Virus record (IMG/VR): IMGVR_UViG_3300025012_000112
Span: 1-54,114 of that record
Source of the DNA: a virus
Length of the DNA: 54,114 nucleotides
Direction: 5' to 3' (one strand)
In this document: one piece after another, positions 16,401 to 24,479 of the stretch
How the letters are laid out: each line of letters begins with the position of its first letter
How positions within the stretch are numbered: the first letter of the stretch is position 1
Position numbers and translations under genes: made by a program
Notes under the pieces: generated by a model
Told to the model about the DNA's origin: nothing
The model's input: the letters and a program-made list of their open reading frames with translations, nothing else
Databases searched by the model: none

Positions 16401-18112
16401 TATACCACCTCGACAGGATCATAAAATCCTATGGCATATATGTCGGCGGTATACGCCGTGGCGGCCCCAATCGTCAGGACTCTGAATCTAACCGGGTCTC
16501 CAACTTCACCGGGGACCACCAGCACCTTGTCTTCCAGAGGATATATCTTATATGTGTTAGGTGACCCAACGGTCAAAACAGGATCGCCAATCCATCTGGC
16601 CTCGTCGCTTGTTGTACCAATCCTGATTGTTGGCTGAACCGTAACCGCGACCGCGGTCTTAACTCTCAGAATAAACTTAGTTGGGAAGAACCTCTTTGTG
16701 GGATTGAGGATTACTGTATACCCATCAACGGTCAGGTCAACGTCCTCGGCTATTCCAAGAATCACTTCGGTGTGCGTTTGATAAAACCCTTGATTGACCG
16801 GCCGCTGCGGATCATCGTCCGGAACGGATGCCACCTTCATGGGCTTCCCCGTGAAATCAAATAAAGCATAATCCGTCTGGAACGAGCCATCGCTCTTCTG
16901 TCCAAAATGAGTCTTCGGAGTTCCCCCCGTCGTCCTATGCTTGAAGATATAATCCGTGGCAACGAGATTGGATGGGTCAGTAGCATTTACATTGTCGAAC
17001 AACGTCGTTGTAGTCGGAAATGTCACGGCCTGAACAACCGCATCATCAAGATAGGCATTTGCCACCTCAAATTTCCCGGCGACCATGCACATCAGTTTAC
17101 CAGTAGAGGGAACCGTAAACACCCCTGAAGTGAATTGCTGATAACTTGCCGTCAAACCCATGGTATAAACCTGATCAGCGGTGGGATTCGCACCTTCTGT
17201 CACTGTATCCCATTCCTGATTCGTAAAATTCCACCATTGAGTTTGAAAGGGGAACGTTTCATTTGCCGCACCAATCATCAAATCCGTTTCCGTATCATAT
17301 CTTGCCCAAGCCGTGACTCTATAATACTGCCCAGTCGTTAAACCGGTTCTCAATTGCGCGACGCATCCGTTATTCTCAACACTTCCAATAAACTTCGCGG
17401 CATAAGAACCGCTACGGACTATTGTATCTTCCCTGATGATATTATTGCCTGATGGATTAAACCAATAATACAGATCAGACGTACTTGTTGTCCACAGCTC
17501 AAAGTCCGAGTTCGTAAAGACATTCGGCCCGGTTCCGTCTTTCTTAAGAGCGGCATCGTCGACCAATACCCCATCACCGCGCGAAACAAAATCGACCTCC
17601 ACTGAACCGGCGGACGGGACGGTGACGGCCGGAAAGACAACCTGGGTATAAGCCCCAGTCAGTGCCGATGATTCGTATATGTGGTCCCCAGAAGGAAGGC
17701 CGCCAGAATCCAAATCCCACTCCTGCGTATTAAAATTCCACAGGTAATAGTCGGGCAGATCTTCGTACCCATAAATCACCATAAGGGTTTCTCCGTCTCC
17801 CTTCCCGTAAATAGACGGAGTATAAGAATCTGCTGGCGTCAATCCCTCAACTATCTCCCCAATAGCTGAGGCATTCGTGATGCCGGAACCACCCGCGCCA
17901 TGAAGTTCAACGGCATAAGTGCCACCGCGCGAATCCGTGCTCTTAGTCGGCTTTAATCCCGCACCAACCCCGTCAATCCACCACCCGTCGGGGGTCTCGG
18001 CCCATATCTCAAAGCCGCCATCAGTAAGGATGTTAGAGCCAAACGCGACCGCGCTCTGGACCTTACCAAGTAGCAAGCTATCGTTCTCGAAACCCACCTT
18101 ATTACTTGACAT
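16400..18112 (-). CDS. Appendage protein with two carbohydrate-binding-like modules
   Basis: A 570-residue protein with two tandem beta-sandwich modules. Each opens with a similar phrase, NILTDGGFEIWAET near residue 27 and NVFTNSDFELWTTS near residue 197. Each continues with Gly/Ser-rich strands, a WxFxxxEWD repeat (NFNTQEWD and NFTNQEWD) and a closing VDDA turn. This is the pattern of CBM4/9-like carbohydrate-binding modules. The C-terminal 200 residues are a further beta-rich domain. It is probably a receptor-binding or decoration protein on the tail. The gene is visibly richer in A and T than its neighbours (sampled 60-base lines near 40% G+C), hinting at separate acquisition. Confidence 0.6.
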   Translation of the reverse strand: MSSNKVGFENDSLLLGKVQSAVAFGSNILTDGGFEIWAETPDGWWIDGVGAGLKPTKSTDSRGGTYAVELHGAGGSGITNASAIGEIVEGLTPADSYTPSIYGKGDGETLMVIYGYEDLPDYYLWNFNTQEWDLDSGGLPSGDHIYESSALTGAYTQVVFPAVTVPSAGSVEVDFVSRGDGVLVDDAALKKDGTGPNVFTNSDFELWTTSTSDLYYWFNPSGNNIIREDTIVRSGSYAAKFIGSVENNGCVAQLRTGLTTGQYYRVTAWARYDTETDLMIGAANETFPFQTQWWNFTNQEWDTVTEGANPTADQVYTMGLTASYQQFTSGVFTVPSTGKLMCMVAGKFEVANAYLDDAVVQAVTFPTTTTLFDNVNATDPSNLVATDYIFKHRTTGGTPKTHFGQKSDGSFQTDYALFDFTGKPMKVASVPDDDPQRPVNQGFYQTHTEVILGIAEDVDLTVDGYTVILNPTKRFFPTKFILRVKTAVAVTVQPTIRIGTTSDEARWIGDPVLTVGSPNTYKIYPLEDKVLVVPGEVGDPVRFRVLTIGAATAYTADIYAIGFYDPVEVV

Positions 18113-18143
18113 CTTCTGCTCTCCTGTCTCCTATTCCGTAAGG

Positions 18144-18755
18144 CTACATTTCAACACAGGACCACTTACACTTCCAGTTAATGGTTTTGCCAGCCTGCCC
18201 TGTCACGAGAACCGATAGGTCCCCTCCGTCTACTGAAAAGGCCACTTCCCACGCAGGATTCGTTTCCTGAGTATGAAGAACGGTAATATTCCCCTGTATC
18301 ATGGCCCCTTCCCCGGTACGCCTGCCCGCGGTAAGGCAGAAACGGTACGATCCGTATTCCGTCTCGTCCGCGCTTCTGGCCACGACAACTATATCGGCAT
18401 GAATGACGACCCCTTCTCCGAGAGATTCTGACAGTATAAGGGACGGTGTCGCGTCTGTTGTCTGAATCTCCCCTTGCTCAGTAACGATCCCTTCCTTCGT
18501 AGAGACATCAGCCCACGAGGCGGCCTCCTCCGTATCTGTAATCGGGATTCCTCCCACAACGAGAATAATGTCTCCACTTGCCACAAGCGCCGCAAGCTCC
18601 TGGCTATATATACCAAGGAACTCGATCTCACTGACGACGTCGGGGACGACATCCGTGTACACCCCGCCATTCGCGGGGACAATAATCCCGCCCAGCGACT
18701 GAAGAGGAATCGCTGGGCCGGGATTCTTGCTTTTGAGAGTTATGGGGGTGGCCAT
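18144..18755 (-). CDS. Beta-rich appendage protein
   Basis: A 203-residue protein starting after GGAGGGCCGTAG. It opens with a MATPITLKSKNPGPAIPL segment, a Pro-rich N-terminus typical of small tail-fibre or baseplate attachment proteins. It continues with alternating short strands rich in Val, Ile, Thr and Gly, and ends with a Trp/Cys-containing strand. It lies between two appendage genes in the same direction. No enzyme motif is present. A role as an adaptor or collar in the tail fibre assembly is inferred. Confidence 0.5.
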   Translation of the reverse strand: MATPITLKSKNPGPAIPLQSLGGIIVPANGGVYTDVVPDVVSEIEFLGIYSQELAALVASGDIILVVGGIPITDTEEAASWADVSTKEGIVTEQGEIQTTDATPSLILSESLGEGVVIHADIVVVARSADETEYGSYRFCLTAGRRTGEGAMIQGNITVLHTQETNPAWEVAFSVDGGDLSVLVTGQAGKTINWKCKWSCVEM

Positions 18756-18768
18756 CTACGGCCCTCCA

Positions 18769-20178
18769 TTACGATGTTAGTTCGATTTCGACGATAACCA
18801 CAGCGTCTTTCGGAGTGCCGGCCACGTTAAGTGCATACACAGACAACACGTCTCCGGCGGCAAACGTGTTGTTGGCAAAGGACCCCGTCACATCCGTCTC
18901 AATTGCTCCGGCCGCGGCACCCAAGGAGATGTCCACGCTGGCGTCCATCAGCACGCCGTTTTTGTGTACCTCGAAATCAATGGTGGTGCCGGCGGTCCCC
19001 AACTGCGCGGTGATCCCCGTGACCTTCCCGGCCCGAAGCATCCTGTACGAAGAGACGTTAGAAAAGATGCCATCCGCGGATCGCAGATATGCCGCGTTTG
19101 GCACATTGCTCCCGCGGCCAAAGGCGTACTCTTTCTTCTGGCCCTTGGTGGGGACCTTGTCCACGGCAAGGACCTCGGAGCCGTCCTTAACAATGGTGAC
19201 GTTGTCAATCTTGGTGCCGATCCCATTGGCTGTGACTGAGGCTCCCGCGACCGCGGCTCCCGTGGTCGTATCGGAGACTGCGCTTACTGTTCCGGTGGTG
19301 ATGTCGATTCCGTCACCGGCCACAAGAGACGTCGCCCAGTCATGCATCGACCACTTGGACACAGTGTCGAAAATCGCAAACTGATTGGAGTATAGCCCGG
19401 TGCTCACCGCCGCAAACATCCCATCAATGGCGGCAACAACCAGGTCGTACAGCACGGGATCGTCAGCGCTGGGATCGCCGGTCAGCTCGATGATGCTGTA
19501 CTGAGTGCCGCCGGAAAAATCACCGCCCAACGCTTCCAAAATCAGACGATCTCCGGCAGCCCCGGCCTTCAACTGTGTCCAGCCCGTATCCGCGGAATTA
19601 CGCTCGATGATGTCTCCACGGGCAACAGCCAATCCGTCCCACGGGGTTCCCGTCGCGTCTCCGACCACATAGGCCTTCCCTGCCCCGACGGCGCCCGGAT
19701 TGGTGTCAGCTGTCCCCATGAGTCTGGCGGATACGACATTGCCCTGGAACGCCTTTCCCTGGGCTATATCAATCACCCATGCGGCATTGGGTACTTCCGT
19801 GCCAGAGAACGAAGTTGCGGATGTTTTGGGTTTCCCCGACCCGAGGTTCAAGTCACCGCCCCCGTCCAGCACGGGGACTTTATTGGCGCCACCGGACGTG
19901 GAGAATAACCCATGCTGCATCAGGTAATCGGAATACATCCCGAAATACGCGCTGTCCACCAGGTCCACCGTCCCACCCGCGGGAAGGTCCACGCGCAATG
20001 CGTGTGTCGCGGAAAGCACCAGGTCACCGCGTTGTAACAGGCCCCCGATCCCCTCATCGGTAAAAGAGTCTTTGATGTCGAGGGTGCCTGTGGTCGCTGG
20101 AATTGGCGTGTCGAAACCCAATGCCGTGATAGGCCATGTCCCCCCATCGGTGTTAACAAGAGTTCTTACGCGAGCCAT
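18769..20178 (-). CDS. Tail fibre or spike-like protein
   Basis: A 469-residue protein rich in Gly, Ala, Thr, Asp and Val, with low helix content. The N-terminus, MARVRTLVNTDGGTWPI, is a compact head that could bind the baseplate. Long stretches of beta-repeat-like sequence follow: VLDGGGDLNLGSG, then several AGDxIE and TGTVSAVSD phrases, as in triple-stranded phage fibres. The last 110 residues form an apparent separate beta domain. It sits in a run of appendage genes with a clear ribosome site (GGAGGTGAGC). The assignment rests on composition and context. Confidence 0.55.
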   Translation of the reverse strand: MARVRTLVNTDGGTWPITALGFDTPIPATTGTLDIKDSFTDEGIGGLLQRGDLVLSATHALRVDLPAGGTVDLVDSAYFGMYSDYLMQHGLFSTSGGANKVPVLDGGGDLNLGSGKPKTSATSFSGTEVPNAAWVIDIAQGKAFQGNVVSARLMGTADTNPGAVGAGKAYVVGDATGTPWDGLAVARGDIIERNSADTGWTQLKAGAAGDRLILEALGGDFSGGTQYSIIELTGDPSADDPVLYDLVVAAIDGMFAAVSTGLYSNQFAIFDTVSKWSMHDWATSLVAGDGIDITTGTVSAVSDTTTGAAVAGASVTANGIGTKIDNVTIVKDGSEVLAVDKVPTKGQKKEYAFGRGSNVPNAAYLRSADGIFSNVSSYRMLRAGKVTGITAQLGTAGTTIDFEVHKNGVLMDASVDISLGAAAGAIETDVTGSFANNTFAAGDVLSVYALNVAGTPKDAVVIVEIELTS

Positions 20179-20184
20179 TTAAGC

Positions 20185-20700
20185 TCACCTCCATCTGAAT
20201 TCAACAAGGACCGTGGGTTTGTCTATACGTCCTTGTATGATCTTGCATCTTAGTTCTTGTTCCGCGTCGAATTCCGCTGTCAAATTCCTGACGAACCACT
20301 TGCGGTTTCCTATCGGGACGATCATGTCCGCCAGAATAACCAGGTCGGCATACACCCTGACCCTGAGATTGGCGGCCGCAACAGGCGTCGCCATAAGAAT
20401 GGAGATCGATATAAGTTTGCCATCGTTCGCCATCGGTATTCCACGGACGTTGGACGGGACACCATTCGTCTCCATATATTGTCCCGCAATAACGATCCCA
20501 TTCTGTCCGAACTCCACCATTTGTGGCGAGTTCAGGTGGAAGTGCTGTGCATCGGCATTCGCTCCCGTTGTGAGTGCCGTCTTTTGTGCTGGGGTCAGGA
20601 ACTGATGCTGCTTGCCCACCTCGGTGATCTTGTCCGAGCTTATACCAAGGTATGCCCCGGCTGGAGCCGCAACGTCTTTGTCTCGCACACGTGTGTTCAT
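20185..20700 (-). CDS. Tail appendage adaptor protein
   Basis: A 171-residue protein with an N-terminal segment (MNTRVRDKDVAAPAGAYLG) similar in style to fibre adaptors, a middle TPAQKTALTTGANADAQHFH stretch with a short AHxH-like metal motif, and a C-terminal beta domain. AQHFH motifs at a fibre junction are often metal sites. It is encoded seven bases before the fibre-like gene and probably links fibre and tail. The function is inferred from context. Confidence 0.45.
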   Translation of the reverse strand: MNTRVRDKDVAAPAGAYLGISSDKITEVGKQHQFLTPAQKTALTTGANADAQHFHLNSPQMVEFGQNGIVIAGQYMETNGVPSNVRGIPMANDGKLISISILMATPVAAANLRVRVYADLVILADMIVPIGNRKWFVRNLTAEFDAEQELRCKIIQGRIDKPTVLVEFRWR

Positions 20701-20761
20701 CGGGTCCTGACGCTCCTTGGCTAATTGTACATCACATTGACGATTGCCACAACAGGTTGTG

Positions 20762-21409
20762 CTATATCATGATCCGGCGAATACGTATTCGTGCACTGTA
20801 CGACGCGTCGCCATTGCTGCAATTCAGGTATATGTTATCGACATCCGCCGTCACGCTCAGTGTGATACTACTTGCGTCCCCAATCGACGCGGTTGGTGTC
20901 TGAAGCTCCTGAACACCGGAGGTGTCGTCCCAGCAGGCTAATATCTGCACGGTCTTGAACCCATTCACAGTGACTTTTTCGATGGTACATATCCATTCCG
21001 CGCCATGAACGTTTGCCTCTCGCGGAACGGTGTCCACCACCGCGGAAGCGCTGGGCATGACAATCTGTTCTTTACTGGGCACACCGGACTGGTAAGCGGA
21101 TATGTCGGCGACCATTATCCATCGGCCGGTTTGTGGTGCGCCACCACCATCGTCAGGTTCTACGATGCGCAGGTCGGCATCCTCGTCTTGTCCGGAGCCG
21201 GGATCGTATATGTACAGTCGGCCAAGTTCCGTCACCTGGCGTATCTGATAATCCGTTACTTCGACGGGTTCCCCGAGGACCCCTCCTGTCTTGATGTTGC
21301 GGAGCACGGTGAGGTCGACCGCTGGTTTGGACCAGTTATTGAGCCTACTCAGCTGTTCCTCGCGGACGGACTCATCCACGAGGTCCAGATATCCTTTTAG
21401 TTTGCTCAT
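20762..21409 (-). CDS. Phage appendage protein with 'YIYDPGS...GRWI' module
   Basis: A 215-residue protein. After a helical N-terminus (residues 1-45), a segment around residues 64-100 reads LYIYDPGSGQDEDADLRIVE and then TGRWIMVA. This is the recurrent module found at the base of many phage fibres ('Y.yDp.S...ddg..vi.p...GRW'). The rest is a beta-rich C-terminal domain with a CWDDTSGVQE loop. The ATG overlaps the stop of the upstream gene. It is probably a structural element of the tail fibre network. Confidence 0.6.
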   Translation of the reverse strand: MSKLKGYLDLVDESVREEQLSRLNNWSKPAVDLTVLRNIKTGGVLGEPVEVTDYQIRQVTELGRLYIYDPGSGQDEDADLRIVEPDDGGGAPQTGRWIMVADISAYQSGVPSKEQIVMPSASAVVDTVPREANVHGAEWICTIEKVTVNGFKTVQILACWDDTSGVQELQTPTASIGDASSITLSVTADVDNIYLNCSNGDASYSARIRIRRIMI

Positions 21410-21960
21410 GATCCCTCTCCTTGGCCTGGCAGATGCGCCCTTATATCATAATGAATAACGAAGACGTCTCCGTTCTCGATCAGACCCGCGGGCACGATCT
21501 CTATGCCCGCCACATCTACCGGGTCCGACGCAGGTACCACGACTTCGTTCCATTCTGATGTTCGTACGAGTTCCCGGCCCCGGAATACCACCCGGAGACT
21601 TCCATATATACGGCGCCCCACATAGTCCGGGACTTCCGGAAAGAGTATCTGTTCGAAGGCCAGGTTTTGTCCGCTGGGATCCGCCGTGGTGTATCCCGCG
21701 GAATATTCGACGCGGATGTGCAGCACTCCGCCGGATTGAAGAGCCAGCAACGTGTACTCGATCGCAATTATGGAACAAAAGATGTCGTGGGAATATTTGG
21801 AGAACGCTTTGAGATTATATCCATCGTCGAAGACGGGCCACTTGTCGAGAGCCCCCGGAAACGCCGTTTCGCCCGCGCGCGCAAGGTTCTCGGGCTTGGT
21901 CGGCTGCAGTTCCGCAAAAGCCTGGATTGTGTCCTGTGTCTTCGGTATCAGCTCGGCCAT
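21406..21960 (-). CDS. Baseplate or neck-like structural protein
   Basis: A 184-residue protein with a helical N-terminal third and a beta-rich remainder that includes HIRVEYSAGYTTADPS and RRIYGSLRVVFRGRELV strands. The AGG-rich ribosome site (TTAGGAGATTGCC) supports the ATG. It overlaps the next gene by four bases. No known family was recognised. Being set among appendage genes, it may join the baseplate or act as an attachment collar. Confidence 0.4.
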   Translation of the reverse strand: MAELIPKTQDTIQAFAELQPTKPENLARAGETAFPGALDKWPVFDDGYNLKAFSKYSHDIFCSIIAIEYTLLALQSGGVLHIRVEYSAGYTTADPSGQNLAFEQILFPEVPDYVGRRIYGSLRVVFRGRELVRTSEWNEVVVPASDPVDVAGIEIVPAGLIENGDVFVIHYDIRAHLPGQGEGS

Positions 21961-21969
21961 GGCAATCTC

Positions 21970-22545
21970 CTAATCGATGACGCGGATTCGTCGTTCCTTC
22001 CTGAGCAGGCTTTCAAATGCGGCAACGTTGATGCTCTCTACCTGGCAGAAACACTGATAGAAAACCAGGATGCCTTGCTCTTCTCGTTCATCGGTGACAG
22101 CTTCGATACTCAATATCTCTATGATGCTGACCGGGACCATCGTCACCTTATTCCATTCCACTCGAACTATCAGGTCCCCTGGTTTTGGATGCGCCACTGG
22201 TTTCAGGAACACGTTCGTGCTTGGCGTGGACAACATCCCTGGATCGACCCTCTCGTAGGACCTTGTGAGCTTGCCGGGAGAGGCCTGCGACCAGTGCCGG
22301 CCCAAGTGTCTCTCAATAATAATCGGATTGCCGGTGCCGTAACACGTTGGGCAAAAACCCAGTCCTCGGGATTGCTGGCGGATAGCCTGCAAACACCGGT
22401 GCGCCTGCGCCCGATCCCGGCGGATATACAGCACGTGGTCCGCGATTTCGTCCATGGTCTGCTCGAACTCCGCCACTAGCTCGGGCGTGGAGACCTTGCG
22501 GATGTCTACCCGCAATCGTGTTTTGCTGTCCAGCCGGGTCACCAT
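21970..22545 (-). CDS. Structural protein with CPTCYGTG zinc-like motif
   Basis: A 191-residue protein whose ATG overlaps the previous stop by seven bases. A helical N-terminus carries a FCPTCYGTGNP motif near residues 64-74, one half of a DnaJ-like zinc knuckle. A beta-rich domain with KPGDLIVRVEWNKV and a FYQCFCQVE strand follows, so the Cys pairs could jointly bind zinc or form a disulphide. Neck and head-closure proteins can have this size. Its role is uncertain. Confidence 0.45.
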   Translation of the reverse strand: MVTRLDSKTRLRVDIRKVSTPELVAEFEQTMDEIADHVLYIRRDRAQAHRCLQAIRQQSRGLGFCPTCYGTGNPIIIERHLGRHWSQASPGKLTRSYERVDPGMLSTPSTNVFLKPVAHPKPGDLIVRVEWNKVTMVPVSIIEILSIEAVTDEREEQGILVFYQCFCQVESINVAAFESLLRKERRIRVID

Positions 22546-23183
22546 CTGTCCCAGTTCCTCCTGTTGCGTACTCCTGGAGGCATGTTTGCCAGAGCGCGCT
22601 GGTGTGCCATTTCAGCAAGAGGACTGGCCCCTCGAATCACAATCCGCGCCGATGCTTTTGTCTTCTGTACGCCAGTGAGCGCATAGTAGCACGCATTCAT
22701 CTCGGGAATGATGTGCGCTTGTAAGGCCGTTTGTAAATCGGCCACGCTACCGCGATGAACAATCTTGAAGTCTCCGAGGACCTTCTCTCCGGAGCCGGAA
22801 GACCCCAGGTTGGGGAATTGTCCCACAATCATGAGGTACTGTGAGCGCCAGCGCACGTAGCATTCGATCGCGGCAATCATGTTCGGGTCAGCTCCGGACG
22901 CCAGTAATTCGTCCAGGGATTGCGTCACGTCGGGCTGTGTCCACAAATTCCCACGACCGATGCCGCGCCAGGCATCCAAGGACGCCTGGTACATGTAAAT
23001 GGGAACGGTCTCGGAAGGCAAAGTAGTCACCAGCGTCCGCATGTCCAGCCCCACTATTTCGGGGTTTCCCCAAAGCGGCATCAACGGCGCAAAATAATAC
23101 ACGACTTCCGTCGGCATGATTTCGCCATCAACGCTTTGGATACGCCGAATAGTCAGTGTGTACTTACACGATTGGCTGAACAC
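22539..23183 (-). CDS. Head-tail or baseplate structural protein
   Basis: A 214-residue protein. The frame is open for 71 codons further upstream, but that part lies inside the preceding gene. The GTG at 23183 is preferred because a GGAGG lies eight bases before it and the overlap is then only 20 bases. An ATG at 23117 is an alternative. The protein has aromatic-rich strands, a TVPIYMYQASLDAWRG segment and a long helix with ASGADPNMIAAIECYVRWRS, followed by a basic C-terminus. This mix of strands and a charged helix suits a tail or neck ring component. No family was recognised. Confidence 0.45.
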   Translation of the reverse strand: MFSQSCKYTLTIRRIQSVDGEIMPTEVVYYFAPLMPLWGNPEIVGLDMRTLVTTLPSETVPIYMYQASLDAWRGIGRGNLWTQPDVTQSLDELLASGADPNMIAAIECYVRWRSQYLMIVGQFPNLGSSGSGEKVLGDFKIVHRGSVADLQTALQAHIIPEMNACYYALTGVQKTKASARIVIRGASPLAEMAHQRALANMPPGVRNRRNWDRW

Positions 23184-23559
23184 TCGTGAATTCCTCCACT
23201 GATGGGATTTGCCCGTCATTGGTGAACGCGAATTTGTGCAGGATGTGCTTGTCCAGGTACACAGTGCCGAAGACCGTCCCGGTCCAGTGCGAACCCTTGG
23301 GGTCGGCGTCCAGGAAAATGCGTCCTGTGTTGTAGCAGAACAAACGAGCGCGACCCCATTCTGTCCGGGCGCGAACAGTGGTCCTCGTCTTTTCAAACAG
23401 GACCACCAGGTTGGCTACGTCGTCCGACAGCATCCTGTACGTTTTGCCATCAATTAGCCACTGTTCGCCCGTGTAGAACAAGCGCCACTGTTCTTCGGTC
23501 ATCTCTGACCTTTTGAACTGCTGGCCCCCGTGGGTCGTAATGATGAAGTCTGGTCTCAT
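23164..23559 (-). CDS. Small beta-rich virion protein
   Basis: A 131-residue protein starting at an ATG with a GTGGAA ribosome site. It is compact, with alternating strands rich in Thr, Phe, Arg and Trp, and has no transmembrane or catalytic motif. It overlaps the start of the following gene by 20 bases. Context, between the large appendage proteins and neck-like genes, suggests a small tail-associated structural protein. The function is not recognisable. Confidence 0.4.
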   Translation of the reverse strand: MRPDFIITTHGGQQFKRSEMTEEQWRLFYTGEQWLIDGKTYRMLSDDVANLVVLFEKTRTTVRARTEWGRARLFCYNTGRIFLDADPKGSHWTGTVFGTVYLDKHILHKFAFTNDGQIPSVEEFTSVQPIV

Positions 23560-23562
23560 TGT

Positions 23563-24465
23563 TTATTCCACCGCGTAAGTGTATTCGAGAGCGAGCGCCC
23601 AGATGTGGGTGCGCGCTGTCGCATCAAACGGGACGGCAATCTGCAATTGAATCTCCGCGGCGCCGCCACTGCAGGACGTGGCCGGGTTCGCGGCCACATC
23701 ATCGCAACCGATGCGACTGTAGGTCCGGGATCCGATTGGGAACGCGCCAACACCTTGTGGCGGCGGCACGCTAATCAAGCGCCACACGTTGTCCGCGTCG
23801 GGCAGTGGCGGGTTGGCCGGCGGGTCCAGGGGGTCGTTGGGGACTAACCCTCCCGGTACGCGCCCGGGCGCCTCGCCAAGGCAATAAGGGCCGGGCAGCA
23901 CCTTGTTGAGCTGCGGGTCCCATGTGCCGCCGCCGGAATCGTACACGTGGTAGGCGATTTGCGCGGCCGACAACCAGAACCTGTGTTGCGTCCCCACCAC
24001 GTTCGTGATGGGCTCGGAAGCCTGCGTTGGCGGAGACCCGTAGGGTTCGTCGTACGTCTTGAGTTCGCAGTTCTCCGCGGAAGCAACCGACGGTGGGACC
24101 GCGCCCGCGGGGACCACTTCCAGATTGTTGAATATCCCGATGTTGACCAGGGACGACAGATTCTTCTGGATGATCTCGCGTTTAGTGGGCGAGGTGTCCG
24201 AGTAGAACCCGACCCCGGAATCGACCGGCCCTAGTGGTGCCGCCAGAAACGGCGGAATGGCCCAGTGGTCTTCTTCACCAGGGACTCCGCCGGCGCCCGC
24301 ATCAACCTGGCCGACCCAGTTGCCGCTTTGAGGGCCGCCGGGCGGGTAGGAGATGTTCCACGCCGGTGTCCCGAGTAACGTGGTGTAATCCGTCGCGGCG
24401 CTCACTCCCGCGGCCAGGCCGACCGCGAGTTTGAAGAATTTGATGGTTGGTTCAAGTACGGCCAT
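23563..24465 (-). CDS. Pro/Gly-rich appendage protein
   Basis: A 300-residue protein with a short hydrophobic stretch near residues 12-24 and then many Pro, Gly and Asn residues, as in PGGPQSGNWVG, PLGPVDSG and LDPPANPPLPDADN. Strand-like segments and four Cys residues are scattered in the last two thirds. It starts behind AAGAGGAGGCATCATC. The composition resembles extended fibre or baseplate arms. The short hydrophobic start could be a buried strand and does not look like a signal peptide. Confidence 0.45.
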   Translation of the reverse strand: MAVLEPTIKFFKLAVGLAAGVSAATDYTTLLGTPAWNISYPPGGPQSGNWVGQVDAGAGGVPGEEDHWAIPPFLAAPLGPVDSGVGFYSDTSPTKREIIQKNLSSLVNIGIFNNLEVVPAGAVPPSVASAENCELKTYDEPYGSPPTQASEPITNVVGTQHRFWLSAAQIAYHVYDSGGGTWDPQLNKVLPGPYCLGEAPGRVPGGLVPNDPLDPPANPPLPDADNVWRLISVPPPQGVGAFPIGSRTYSRIGCDDVAANPATSCSGGAAEIQLQIAVPFDATARTHIWALALEYTYAVE

Positions 24466-24479
24466 GATGATGCCTCCTC

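Noticed and set aside
22539-23396. Long 285-residue version of the structural protein
   Set aside because: The first 71 codons overlap the preceding gene and read as Ser/Thr/Arg-rich shadow. The GTG at 23183 with GGAGG is the better start.
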